DNA of 64,000 nt. Source: Diplosphaera chodatii (lineage: Eukaryota > Chlorophyta > Trebouxiophyceae > Prasiolales > Stichococcaceae). Shown one piece after another: positions 44,095 through 60,132 of this stretch. The number at the start of each line of letters is the position of its first letter. The first letter of the stretch is position 1. Made by a program: the position numbers and the translations under genes. Location of the stretch: assembly GCA_032358165.1 (NCBI GenBank), contig JAALGY010000004.1, positions 620,001-684,000 on the forward strand, in the 5' to 3' direction. The notes under the pieces are model-generated. The model did no database searches and was not told the origin of the DNA. It was given only the letters and a program-made list of their open reading frames with translations.

Positions 44095-47000
44095 TCAGCG
44101 CAGTCCCCGCCGCTTGGCACCTGTTCTGCCAGCACCCCAGCCGCCGGAATTCCCGCCACCGAACTGCCGTTGCTGCTGGGTGCCACGCATCTGAGCTGCG
44201 CTGCCGTCGTCGCCCACGTCCCCATGCGGCGTCGGCGGTGGCGACATGCGTGGGCCCCAGTCCGCCTGTGAGGTGTTTGCACCAGCAGCGCCAGCCGCGG
44301 TCTGCCAGATGCCAGCGCCATCGGCGACGTCGCTGCTGCTCGCAGTGCCGTCGCCTGCTGTGCTGTGGCCAATGCTGGCGCTTGCTGCGCCAGCAGCAAG
44401 GCTGTCTGCGGGCAAGTGCCTGCCATTGCCCTTGGCAGCCTTGTAGGGGTGCTCTACAGGCAGCGGGAGCAAGCTGGGAGCGGCAGCGAAGCCCTGCTGT
44501 TGGCTGCCGCTGCCGCCCAGAAAGGCACCGCCGTCTTTGACGGACGGCTCCCTGAAGCCCAGCAGCCCACTCAGCGCCGGCATGCTGGGAAAGCGCTGCA
44601 GCCCCAGGGCCCGCAGGCTGGGGTTGCGGGACATTGCGACGTTGTCGCTGCCACTGGCAAAGCCGCCCACGCTGTTGCCACTGAACCCACCCCTGGCGGC
44701 TGCCTGCTTGCCGCTTCCCGCTGCCAGGCCGGCGGCCGCGGCCGCGGCCGCCAGCCACGCCGCTGTGGCCGCGAGGGCGACCAGCCACAGCGCCGCCCGC
44801 AGCTGCGGCGACCTGAGCACGCTGCCGGCGAAGGAGGCGTGCAGCGAGCGCGGGAACACCACCTTCGAGCCCTCCGCCAGTGCCGCGCCTGCGTTTCACC
44901 TAGTATAGGTCAACTTGAAACAGCGGACCACCCAGTTTCTTTGGGCCATGTGCTTATATGTACTGCCCTGCAAACAGGTGCTGTAGCGTCAACAGCAAGA
45001 ACATTTCGGAGAACGCCAGGCGACAGCTGGCGGAAATGATCAGTCCTGCTTGCTCTGTGCCGGCAGCTTTCAGGCAGCTGATCGCACCCAGCGTCCAGGC
45101 GACGTTGCCGCTGCCGATGTGCACGCTGGCGTCCGACACCGCCAGGCCCTGCCGCAGCAGCGACGCCACGTACCGCGCCCGGAAGCAGTAGGTGTCCACG
45201 TGCAGCTCCCTCCCCCGCTCTGCACGTTCGGTGAAAATGTCAGAGCAGGCTGGGTACCAGGCGCCGCAGCGCACGAGCAGCAGCCAGCCACAGGTTTGTT
45301 GTTGATGGCGTCTGGAGATGGCCATGCTGTCAGTCGCGATGTGAGTCAGTGGACTGGCAGCCTTGTCGGCTCCCACCATGCGCATGCCATGCAGGCCGCA
45401 GCATGCTACCTTGGTTCTGCCAACCACCAGCATACACCGCAGAGCGGCCGCGGAGTCACCTCTGTCGACGGCGGGCCAGGGGGTGGCGCACCAGTCGCGC
45501 CCCGCGGCCAGCATCGCGTGCAGCGGGGCGCTGGGCTGCAGGTGGAAGAAGTGCCACACCACGTGGAAGCCTGCGGCGGCAGAAAGCTTTAATCAACATG
45601 CAGGTCCATACAACCTTTGCAGCATCCGATGCGCCTTGCGAAGCGCAACGCCAGCTGCCACGCCGTCGCAAGCACAAGCTAGCCACAGCGGCTCAGCTGC
45701 TGAAGACAACGAAAAGCCGGTGAGCCCATTGTCAGCATGGGGCACCTGGCACGGCACAGCAGCACGAGCGATGCACAGCAGGTCTGCAGGCGGGCACCTG
45801 TCAGCGCGTAGAACGTCGCGCCCGCGGTCGCCGGCTGGGGCGCGCCCAGCGCGCAGGCGGGCGGCCGGCACCCTGCGGCGGAGCTGGCGTTGACGACCGC
45901 CGCCGCCAGCGCGGAGCACGCCTCCCAGTCCGGCCTGTGTGACCATCAGCTGTGCATCAAGTTGCCAAGCCCGCCGACTAGGACAGACCAACAGGGCACC
46001 GCCTCACCCTACCCAGCGGGCAAGCCCGGACTCCTGGGGAATGGCATACTGGCCAGATAATGAGCATGGAAGTCTGGCTCGCCTGCCGAGCAGCACGAGC
46101 TCCGGCGGGGGGGCCCGCCGCCCGGCGCCGGCCAGGCGGCGGTAGGTGCGGTTGTAGCCCTCGTGCAGGCAGGGGTGCAGCAGGGCGGGCGGGCCGTCGG
46201 GGGGCAGCGCCGCGCCGCCCGCGCGCTCCCTGTTCATTTGGTCATGCCGGCATCAATGATTTGCCTGATGTACACAGCAAAGCTGTAGCAGCACCGCCGT
46301 ACAATCAGGCGACGAAAGGAAGCACGCTTGATGTGCGCCCTGGGCGCTGTCATCATGGGCCTGTCACACGCAAGGCCCTATGCCGGCAGGGTGGCTTGCG
46401 GGTGGTGTTGCAATCGTAACACACCTGGCGACTCCCGCTGTGGCTTTCGCAGCTGCCTGTCGCCCGGCGCGGCTGCTGCTGTGTGCTTGGTCCCGATCAG
46501 GGATGGGCGCTTGCTTGCTGCTTCCTGCTGCCGCGCCAGCGCCTGCAGCAGCCTGCGCCCGCCATCTGCTGCCTCCTGCACAGGTACAAGGACCCTGTTG
46601 CACAAGAGGAGGCTGTTGCCAGCCAGAAGGCTAGCTACAGATCTGTGGCAGCTAAACCTGCAACCGCACAGTGACCCCGCTGCTGGGCAGCACCGCACAT
46701 TTGTTACCTGTCACAGCCACAAGCGCACGCTGCCGAGCAGATGTCTGTTGCCCCAGCTGCTGCAGCCTGCGGAAGCGTCTGATGCGCTGCGCCTCAGCCA
46801 GGGCGGCTGTTGCTGCTGAATGCAGCGTGCCGGTGCCGAGATTTTGAACACTGTGGTGCGAGATAGCATGCAGCCGCCTGCCTTTGCTGCCGCCACTGCC
46901 GCCGCTGCCTTCCCCCCGCCCACGCTGTGCTGCATCTGGGTTCCCACTGCTGCTGCTGCTGGCGGCGCCGCCGGCCTTGCTGCGCACGCGGCCATGTATG

Positions 47001-49467
47001 CCCCCATGCAAGCGAGGCCTGGCATGCTGGCCGCTGTCGCCGCTGTCTTTGCTGGCGTCCTTGGCGGCCTTGGCCTGACCAGCGGCTGCTGCATCTGTTT
47101 CCGGCTGCCCTGCCTCGGGTGCTGCAGCGGCGCTGCCCCTGCCGCCCTTGGCCCCCGCCACGGCCGCCTCTGCCTTGTCAGCCCGCGCTGTGTCGGCCGC
47201 TGCCTTGGCTGCAGGCGAGAGCACCTCTGCGCTTGAGGCGCCAACCGCAGCGGAGTCCAGCTCCAGGCGCGGCCGCGGCTTGCCGTGCGCATTCGCAGCG
47301 GCAAGCTGCAGGTGAGAGTTGAGCACAAAGCCTGAGCCTCGTCCACGGTGTGTGTGGCGGCAGCAAGCGAGCTGCAAGGCTGGACACTGCCATGACAAAA
47401 CCCAGATGATGACGACGATGATGATGAGCAACCACAGACTGGGCCACCAACTGCACTGAACATGCGCTGCTTCCAGCAGCCTGTACATCACCTGGAGGGA
47501 CAGCAGGCCCACAGAAGCGTCGAAGGCATCGTTCAGCCCGAAGCCGTGGTGCACGTGCGAGTACAGGGGGTACTCCACGCCCGCCACCGTCACCGTGACT
47601 GTGAAGCAGGAGGCAGTACATCCAGAAATATGTCATTTAACACGTCATCGATCCCCCTGCTGCTAGGCTCTGCTCAGGGGCCTCTGAACGCACCCTTGTC
47701 GGCGTCGTCGGAGATGGCGGCGCCCGGCGGCGGCAGGAAGGTGACCTCCAGCGAGGAGCCGCCCAGGTCCAGGGCGCCCACCGTGCGCTGCGGCGGCCCT
47801 GCAGCACAGCGCGCCGCCAGCCTAGGAGACGAGGTCCGCGCCGACCTTACGGGTGGACTGCCGGCAGACGCAGCGGCAGGCTGCAGTGGCAGTGCCGGGT
47901 GCGGGTGCCGGCCCCCGACACCCTTCTAGAACTCTTTGGCTGTTGCCGGGACGGCACCTGGCGCCTGGTGCTCCAGGGGGGGGCCCGGCTGCGCCCCTGC
48001 AGCCGATGCGGAGGCGGCCGCCAGGTGCCCCGTGGCGTAGTTCAGCGCGATCCAGCCGAAGACGCCCTCGTCCACGCCGCTGATCACCCGCGCCCAGCCC
48101 TCCTCAAACCTGCACCCCAAGGCAGCTGCATGACATGCTTGCCTGCGCATGCCTGGCGTGCTGCTGCTCCCTGCGTGTGAAGGGCGGAGGCTGCAGGGCA
48201 CCCTCGCGAGCGGCACATGCAACAGGAGGCTGTTGCGCATGGGGCGCGCCTGAACGGGGAGGCCGCCAGGGCGTCCCGCGCGGCCCGCAGCACGAGGCCC
48301 CGCTGCGGCGGCGCCAGCCTGCGCAGCCCCGCGGTGCCAAAGAGGAACACCGGCGTGGCGGCCCGGGCCCGGGGCGGCACCACCGCCTGTGCCCACTCCA
48401 GCAGCGGCCCCAGCGCCACCCTGCCGACCCCTGAGACACGCCATTGTAAAGCTTCAGGCCGGGAGGATGATCACGCTTCTGTGCGACGCAACACAGATCC
48501 ACTTGGCGCAGCAGCTGCTCTGGCTGTGCCACCAGACCTGGCATTGGAACTATGCTGACACGTGCGGGACCTGTTGACCCGTGCCGAGGAGGTCACACGC
48601 TTTAGCAGCTGAAATGCGGCTGCAGGCAGACAGCTCCTCACAGTCAGATGGCCACGCCATCTTGCCGGCCTGACAGGCGGGGCGGCAACCCGATGCCAAG
48701 TGCGCCTCACCCGCAGGATCCCCAGCCAGGGTATGCAGCCCCGGCTCCGTCTCCACCCGGTCGTACGCGCGCCGCGCCCCCGTCTTCCGCGGCACTGCAC
48801 GCACAGCAAGCCGCAGCTGTTTCCCTTGTTGCATGGTTCCCTTGCTGCATGGTTGCCGTTCCTCCGCCCGAGGTCGTACGCCTCGTGTTGCAGTCCTGCT
48901 CAAGATCGCCGTAGCAGGCAGGCGCAGCCACTCACGTTTGTGGCGCGCCGCCCTCGGCGGCACCGCCTGCAGCTTGGGCAGCTCCCCGGGCCGCCACTGC
49001 CACTTGTACGCGTATCTGCAGCGCCAGCCGGCGCCATTGTCAGCACACCTTTCAACGACCATTGATGACTTTACAGTCCATGACGCCCGGGGAGCTGTCT
49101 TGCAGAGCTGGGTGGAGACTCACATGCGGGTGCCGGTGCTGCCGCAGTCGATGACCAGGATGTAGTCCGGCCGCAGGGACAGGTGTGCCCACGCCAGGCA
49201 GCCGTACAGCGCCAGCACCTGCACACACCACCAGCGCTGAAGGAGACGCAGCTGTTTGTTCTCAGGTCGACATGGGCACCGGGCACGGTCTCCACACACA
49301 TCATTGTATATCAACACGCAACATGGCAGCTGTGCAGGTGATGAGAGTGACAGTATCTGGTCCAGAACGACAGTCAGCGGCCACGTTCTCATGTCGACAC
49401 TCACCAGCACCGCTGACACAGCGAGGCGACGGCGTGTGCCCTCCAGGCCGTTCAGCCATGACAGCAT
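44095..49467 (-). CDS. GDA1/CD39 family apyrase (nucleoside di/triphosphatase), two-pass membrane protein
   Basis: 978 residues, 15 exons: 49405-49467, 49124-49218, 48936-49015, 48711-48794, 48250-48430, 47958-48109, 47694-47798, 47492-47598, 46708-47305, 46425-46575, 46083-46229, 45798-45934, 45460-45570, 45088-45219, 44095-44888; all phases agree. An N-terminal membrane anchor (VLALYGCLAWAHL) precedes the apyrase conserved regions: ACR1 VIDCGSTGTR, ACR2 FGTAGLRRL, ACR3 ISGVDEGVFGWIALNY, ACR4 GALDLGGSSLEVTF and ACR5 IGSGNVAWTLG. Then a C-terminal membrane segment (AALWLVALAATAAWLAA) and a 220-residue Gly/Ser/Pro tail. This two-anchor plan matches Golgi or plasma-membrane ecto-apyrases that remove phosphate from NDP/NTP, for example supporting glycosylation. 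A 250-residue Ala/Gly/Ser-rich insert (exons 46708-47305 and 46425-46575) interrupts the catalytic domain. Two introns have GC donors (after 48250 and 46083). A slightly longer start is possible, with an in-frame ATG upstream. Confidence 0.93.
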
Positions 49468-50076
49468 GCGGATCTGTGCACCAGCGCACATGCCGGCAGT
49501 TGGCGCACCGGCGCTGGGATCGTGCGCAACAGTCATGCAAGTCAGAGCGGCGCCGAAATGCCCGTAGCATCATATAGATGCAACATTCTCATAATTACCT
49601 GTGCAGCTGGTTTGCTATACTTGGGGGAGACTGGCGCGCTGGGTGACATGTGCCCACACTGACTGATGCGCTACACCAGCGCACCTTTCCCAAGTCTCAT
49701 CACGCTGCGTCTGTCTTGAACAGTGCTACACAACACATAGGGTGCTGTTCCTGATGTGTGCGTTGCTGAAGTTGGTCTGTACTAAGACCGCAGTACAGCA
49801 ACAACCTACACACTGTACCAACGCCATCTACTCGGACTAGCTCTGCCACCTAGTTCTCCCAGCCTCGCGCGCGGCTTGGAGAGCCTGCCTCGACGCATGT
49901 GCATGTGCAAAGCAATTGGTTCGCTCTGTGGGACGTTCGGAAAGGCAGGCACGTGCTCTAATTGATTCTGAGTTGCATGCTTTTGGGTGACCGGTCGACA
50001 TTTCTGATTGTGATCGAGCTTTCGGCAGCGCGTGTGCCGGGGTCGGGAGGGGGAGGAGGCTCCGGCGTTGCCCAGC
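49468..50076. promoter_or_regulatory. Divergent intergenic region, apyrase / CCT3
   Basis: 609 nt between head-to-head start codons. No TATA box or repeat is clear; it should contain both promoters. Confidence 0.4.
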
Positions 50077-53000
50077 ATGATGCAGGGTGGCGGAGTGCCG
50101 GTGCTGACGGTGAATACCAAGCGCGAGCTCGGGAAGAAAGCGCAGTCGAGCAACATCGCCGCCGGCAAGGTCCGATCTCTGCGTGCAATCGCGGATACAC
50201 AGCTTGAAAACGGCTCTTCAGATCTCATCCTGCCTACAGCAAGCCTCGACTGCAAGCATGGCAATCCCTCGCCATCCGAGTTACATGTGATGCGCACTGT
50301 TGCAATGCATGCAGTGACTTTGATGTCAATCCCTGACATCAGAAGCGGCTGTGCCCTAATGGATGCTCTAACGGGATGCTTTTTTGATAGGCATTCTTTC
50401 AGCTGTCTCACTGCACGCATGCATACACAACTGACGCGCTTGGCGCCGCATACGAACGCAGGCAGTAGCTGACATCATTCGCACCACGCTGGGCCCGCGG
50501 TCAATGCTCAAGATGCTGTTGGACGCCAGCGGAGGTGAGCCAGCTGCCGCATCCTTGCATGTATGGGCTCGCACGATAGCTCGTGCCGCAACGCCACTGT
50601 CTTTGACATCGCTGCATTCAGCAAATGCTGGAAGCACTGTTGTGGTGCACATCTGATACTCGTGCATCAAGGTGGCACCTGCTCTGAGCTGGCCGCTGGG
50701 TTGCTGCAGGTATCGTCATCACCAACGATGGCAATGCGATTCTGCGGGAGATCGATGTCTCGCACCCCGCGGCAAAGGTTGGTGGTTATGGCTTCAACAT
50801 GCCCTTCGCACGAGTCAAGCCGCGCCATGCTGTTGCGCTCAAGGTCTGCCAGCACAGGGGTTGACGGAGCTATATGAATGTCTCGCTGCAGTCCATCATC
50901 GAGCTCAGCCGGACGCAGGACGAGGAGGTCGGCGACGGCACCACCTCAGTCATCATCCTGGGTGAGCGGGCCACGCCGCTGCACTCATGTGCTGCACCGG
51001 CCGCAGCATGCCGCTGCAGTGGCACACGAGACTTCGCTTCGCAGTGGCGCTGCCCCGTCCTGACCTGCTGCCCGTGCAACACGTGCAGCGGGCGAGATGC
51101 TGCATGTGGCGGAGCCCTTCCTGGAGCGCAACCTGCACCCCACCGTCATCGTGCGCGGCTTCCGGCGCGCGCTGGAGGACGCAGTCAAGGTGCCGCTCGG
51201 GTGCATACAGACGTTGAACAGTAGCCCGGGATGGCTGTTGTGGCAGCAGTAGGTCCTGCGTGCAGCTGGCTACACACGGCAGCAAGCGGGGAAGACAGCC
51301 CCGCGGCTAATCAGAACACGTGTTCATCGGCGGCACTGCATGCATAAAGCCATCCACTTGCTGCAGATCGTGGATGCCATGGCGTTCCCGATCGACACGG
51401 CCGACCGGGAGCAGATGCTGAAGATCCTGAACAGCTGCATCGGCACCAAGTACACCGCGCGCTTCGGCACCCTCATGGCGGTGCGCGCCCCCCGGATGCT
51501 GCAGTGAACCCTGTCATCACTGGCCGAGGATCTGGTCATTCAGCAGCAACCCTGTGCCAGCTCTCGGTCTCCATGCTACTGGTGTTTGTGGGCGTCAAAC
51601 GCTGCGATGACTGCCCCTTGAGCGGCAGACTGCTCGGCACAATCAAGCATGACGAGGCTGTTCCGCAGGAGCTGGCGCTGGATGCGGTGAACACGGTGGC
51701 GGTGACGCCGGCGGGCGGCGGCCAGCGGGAGATTGACATCAAGAAGTACATCAAGGTGGAGAAGATCCCGGGCGGCAGCGTGGAGGACTGCCGCGTGCTC
51801 AGGGGCATCATGTTCAACAAGGCGAGGCGCTCGCTTGCTGACACAGCTGCTGCCTGTGGATGTGGGTCTGGTTGCAAAACGCAGTCGAGGGCACGTTGGA
51901 ATGCTTTGCCGACTCCGTGATGTCCCTGGCGTGGGCAGGATGTGGTGGCGCCGGGGCGCATGCGGCGGCGGATCAGCAACCCGCGCATCCTGCTGCTGGA
52001 CTGCCCGCTGGAGTACAAGAAGGGGGAGAACCAGACCAACGTGGAGCTCACGCGCGAGGAGGACTGGTGCGCCTCGCAAGGATGTGCTGCCAGAGCTCAG
52101 CTGCGGAGCGTCTGGTTTGCCATGAGGCAACACCCTTGCACTGCAGAGCAACATGCAAACGAGCTGCTCAGGCTGCTGCTGGGTTCGATTGATGCCTTCA
52201 TGAAGAAGTGCATCAGTAGGCGTCCCGTGCAGACTCAGCAGCTCATTTGCAAGGCTATTCAAGTGTCTCACAGATGTTACAGCTGGCATGCCGCTTAATC
52301 GAAGACTGGTCTTCTGCTGCAGCCATGTCTTACAATACCCACGAGACATGGAGGCAACAGGTAACACCTGGTCGTTGCAGGGCCGCCCTGCTAAAGCTGG
52401 AGGAGGACTGGATCAGCAACGTGTGCAGCCAGATCGCCAAGTTCAAGCCGGACGTGGTGGTCACGGAGAAGGGCCTCTCGGACCTGGCCATCCACTTCCT
52501 GACCAAAGCTGGCATCTCTGCCATCCGCCGGCTACGGAAGACAGGTTTGACTCGCCCGCTGTTTGCCAGATGGCTTGTGCTGCGCCAAATACCGAATGCG
52601 CTCCTGCATACTCTCTTCTCGCTGCAGGGTGCACCTCACTGTGACAGTCACAGGAAGCACCACTTCAGCAGATTCCAACTTGCTTGGTGACTCAGCTGTG
52701 CTCTTCTATGTAGACAACAACCGCATTGCACGTGCAACGGGCGCCACCATCGTGCACCGGCCAGAGGAGATCCGGGAGTCAGACATCGGCACGCGGGCGG
52801 GGCTGTTTGATGTGCGCAAGATCGGCGACGAGTTCTTCACCTTCATTGTCGACTGCGAGGTGACCTGCTTGCTGTTCAGCAGCGCCTCGGCACCTGATGG
52901 TCAAGCATGAAATGTGTGGCAGAACAAGACCTATCACTCTGAGAGATTGGTGGCAGCATGACGAAAGGTTTTGTTCAACATCTCCGATGACTGAAGGCAA

Positions 53001-54416
53001 CCAGCGCTTCTCCTGATGTGATCCCCCCCTGTGGCGCAGGACCCCAAGGCGTGCTCGGTGGTGCTGCGGGGCGCGAGCAAGGACACGCTCAACGAGGTGG
53101 AGCGCAACCTGCAGGACGCGATGGGCGTCGCGCGCAACGTGGTGGCGGACCCGCGGCTGGTGCCGGGCGGCGGCGCCGCCGAGATGGCCGTCTCCCGCGG
53201 CCTGCGCGACCGCTCGGAGGCCGTCCAAGGCGCGCCAGCCCGTCCTGCCACCGTCTTCCTGGGGTCTTTAGCTTGGCAGTGTCCGAACAAGCGCTGCCCG
53301 GCGGCTGGGCGACGAACCAGCCGACACCGAGTTCTGGCCAGCACGGCCGGGAGCGGCCCTGCTCTTGCAGCTGGCAGTGTTCCTGGAGGCTGGTTACTGG
53401 CCGCCGCGGCAGCGCAGCAACTGCCGGCTGATCTGCCGGCGAGACGCAGCGCCCACCTGCGCGCGCAGCAGCACTGGGATTCGTTACTGGACACCCCTGT
53501 CGCACCACCCAAACTGCCGGTGCTGCGCAGGCGTGGAGCAGTGGCCGTACGCAGCAGTGGGCGTGGCGCTGGAGGTCATCCCCCGCACGCTCGCACAAAA
53601 TTGCGGCGCCAACGTCATCAGGTGTCTTGACTGCTCGCCTTTTCTCCTGAAGTCGCAACCTCGGCACCTGCAGCTGTGCTCCCTTCTTAAGCAATTGAGT
53701 AGGTTCCCATTCGCCGATGCAGTAGTCCTGCATGGGCAGTTTCCCCAAGTTTCCCCCCACCAAAAGGCAGGACAGCATGGAGTATGGCGTGCTGACATTG
53801 CAGGAGCAAGCAGCATCGATGGCGTATCCAGCAGCAACACCATGCATGCCATCCTCACTCGTACACTCGCATGGGACTGTCATTGCTACATTTCCCACTG
53901 GTGCAGGACGCTGACAAAGCTGCGGGCGAAGCACGCAGAGACGCCCAACAGCACCTTCGGCATCAACGGCAACAGCGGCGAGATCGTGGACATGCAGCAG
54001 CTGGGCGTCTGGGAGCCCTACGCAGTCAAGGTGGGAACGCACATGGTTGCCAGAACTGTCAACAATGTTGACATTGGGTCTTGTGTCAAACAAGGCATGG
54101 CGGCATGTTTGTGCCGGCGTCACAGTTGCCATACAGGTCTTCCCAACATGCGGCAGGTCCAAACGATTAAGACGTCGATCGAGGCGGCATGCCTGCTGCT
54201 GCGGATCGACGACATCGTGTCGGGCATCGCGAAGAAGAGCCGCGGCGCCGACGGCCCCCAGATGCAGCAGCCGCAGACGGAGGACGCCGACGGGGTGAGC
54301 TCAATACCTCTGATGTGAAATGCTGGTCACTTGTATTGTAGTGTCATAGAGCATACCAAGCTCACTCGAGCGCATGTTCTCTGCAGGCTGACCCAGAGCG
54401 CATGATTGGCGAGTGA
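50077..54416 (+). CDS. CCT3: T-complex protein 1 subunit gamma (CCT3), cytosolic chaperonin
   Basis: 560 residues in 15 exons: 50077-50169, 50462-50534, 50710-50777, 50892-50961, 51089-51189, 51367-51480, 51669-51821, 51939-52066, 52381-52544, 52714-52859, 53040-53229, 53531-53621, 53907-54030, 54157-54294, 54387-54416; the sum is exact. Gamma-subunit landmarks: TVNTKRELGKKAQSSNI, ADIIRTTLGPRSMLKMLLD, IVITNDGNAILREI, the ATP site DEEVGDGTTSVIIL, LEYKKGENQTNVELTREEDW, PDVVVTEKGLSDLA, the gamma-type DNNRIARATGA, KIGDEFFTFIVDCEDPKAC, LVPGGGAAEMA, VEQWPYAAVGVALEVIPRTL, WEPYAVK and LLLRIDDIVSG. CCT3 is one of eight subunits of the TRiC/CCT ring that folds actin and tubulin with ATP. Two introns begin with GC (at 51822 and 53230), and both are fixed by the conserved protein on each side (NK/DV and QG/VEQW). 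Two adjacent ATGs exist; the second would give the usual MQ start. Confidence 0.97.
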
Positions 54417-54965
54417 GGTGGTCAGGCCAGACGGCATACAGCTGCTGGAGCTGCTGGTCTATACTGCATGCGCGGCGCTGGAGAGCCACAAGTCCAGCTT
54501 CTGATCTGAGCAGCACTACAGATGATAAGGCTGCATCCATGTGGGCGTGACATCAGGGAATCAGGTCCTCCCTCTGATTGCGCTTGTAATCAGTGCAGCT
54601 TGCAAGGGCCCTTCAGTTGGCTGTGCCCATCTTCACCAGACATCAGCGACCACACACGCCAACAAGCACTCTTCACAAACGGTCGTATCGAATCCTACCT
54701 CAGTTCACTACGCCCTGCGTTGTATGACCCTGTGGATGCTATCAGCTTGTCTTGCGATTTCTACTATTTCTTCGCACTTGACCGCCTGCTGCACCAAAGC
54801 CATCCTGCTTTTCTGGTCACACTTGCCTGCTGCAAAGCCGCCGCCACAACACCTGCTTGCTCACTTCTCATTTTGGCTTCGCTCGTTGTTCGTGCTGTGC
54901 ATTGTCAGCACCGCATTCAGCTGCCTTGCCCGTATCTTGACATCGCCTAATATTGACATCAACAG
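54417..54965. other. Convergent 3' intergenic region
   Basis: 549 nt between the CCT3 stop and the kinase stop. It holds the CCT3 UGUAA at 54585-54589 and no gene. Confidence 0.55.
54585..54589 (+). terminator. UGUAA poly(A) signal for CCT3
   Basis: TGTAA 169 nt after the CCT3 stop codon on the plus strand. Confidence 0.5.
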
Positions 54966-58890
<3,925 letters not shown>

Positions 58891-60132
58891 GCAATGTGAT
58901 GAAATGGATGACGTATTTATGCTGCGGTGATCTGGATGCAGCGCTCCAAAGGCGGCAACGGGCTCCGACACCGTCTTTGAGACACAACACCGTTGCAATG
59001 GCGATCGCATCAGCGTGCACAGCTGGTTGCATCGGCACAGGATGCTTGTGCAGGACGCATCTCATATCCAAGCTGCGTACCTCCATGACGACGATCTGGT
59101 GTGGCGCGCCCGCCAGCAGCCGCTGTAGTGACCACAAGGAGCCAGCAGCTGGAAAGGGCGCGGCCAATCTCCGACACCAGTGAGGATCTGATCACAGCAA
59201 TTGAGGCGCAGCGACCGTGTAGTTGAAGGTAGTGAACCGAGGATCCGGGTTCGCATGCCGCCGCGCGGTTCGGCGCACCAAAGCCCTCGGTGGCGTTGAC
59301 CGAGGCAGCTGGGGCACCCCTGTAGCTGTTTCTGGAGCTTGCCGACGATCCGCCTGCCATCCACTGTGAGATGCAGGCAGCGCATGCGATACACCTATCA
59401 AACGATCAGATGTTCTGATGGTAAACATCTACATCGAGTGGCGGATGCAAGGACTGCGCACTTGCTTCATGATCTGATCTTGGTGTGTGAAGCTACCTTC
59501 TAATCGGTCGAAACACCCCAGCGCACATCCAATGCATGAAACGTCGAGGTTAAGTGTTGAGGCGAATGATAAATCAGCATGCTCAGAGGATGCTCACGCA
59601 GTTTGTTGCCTGGTCATCACATGCATGCATACCACTCACATGCGTTTTTGACACGCGGGCACATTGATCGCACGGGAGCACCGAGGTACAAGCAGCATTT
59701 TCATGCAGTTTGCGACCCAGGAAGCACCTTGGTCCGGCCACACTGATTGCAACATTCGCTCGTCCACCGCCGATCGGCGCCGATCTATCTGCCGATCTGA
59801 GGGCAACGTGCAGAGAGTTCACGTTGAGCTTGGCCACACACTCTGCATTGCAGTGCAGGACACGCATAGCTGCTTGCTGCACAGCCGCAGTCACGGCCGC
59901 AGCCTGCCCATCATCGCAGGAGCAAGCACCTGGACCAGATCTGCAGTGCATGCAGCCATCAAACTGACCTTCACGCAAACAAGTCGCAAGCACGTCAGAG
60001 AAACTTCCCATTAGTTGCAGTCCGACCCGTCCGGCGGTGTACTTGCGTGCAGACCTGCAAAATTGCAGCATCCAAGATTTGGCCTGCGGCCCGCAGCGGC
60101 TCAGAAGGATGCAGAATGGCCCAGTAGGTTCA
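58891..60132. promoter_or_regulatory. Divergent intergenic region, kinase / GT29 gene
   Basis: About 1.2 kb between head-to-head start codons. Several open frames on both strands are short and unlike known proteins. I see no RNA gene or repeat; the stretch should contain both promoters and perhaps a 5' non-coding exon. Confidence 0.4.

Noticed and set aside
53089..54162. 357-residue open frame on the minus strand
   Set aside because: Antisense to well-conserved CCT3 exons; its sequence is a Pro/Arg-rich shadow of GC-rich codons.
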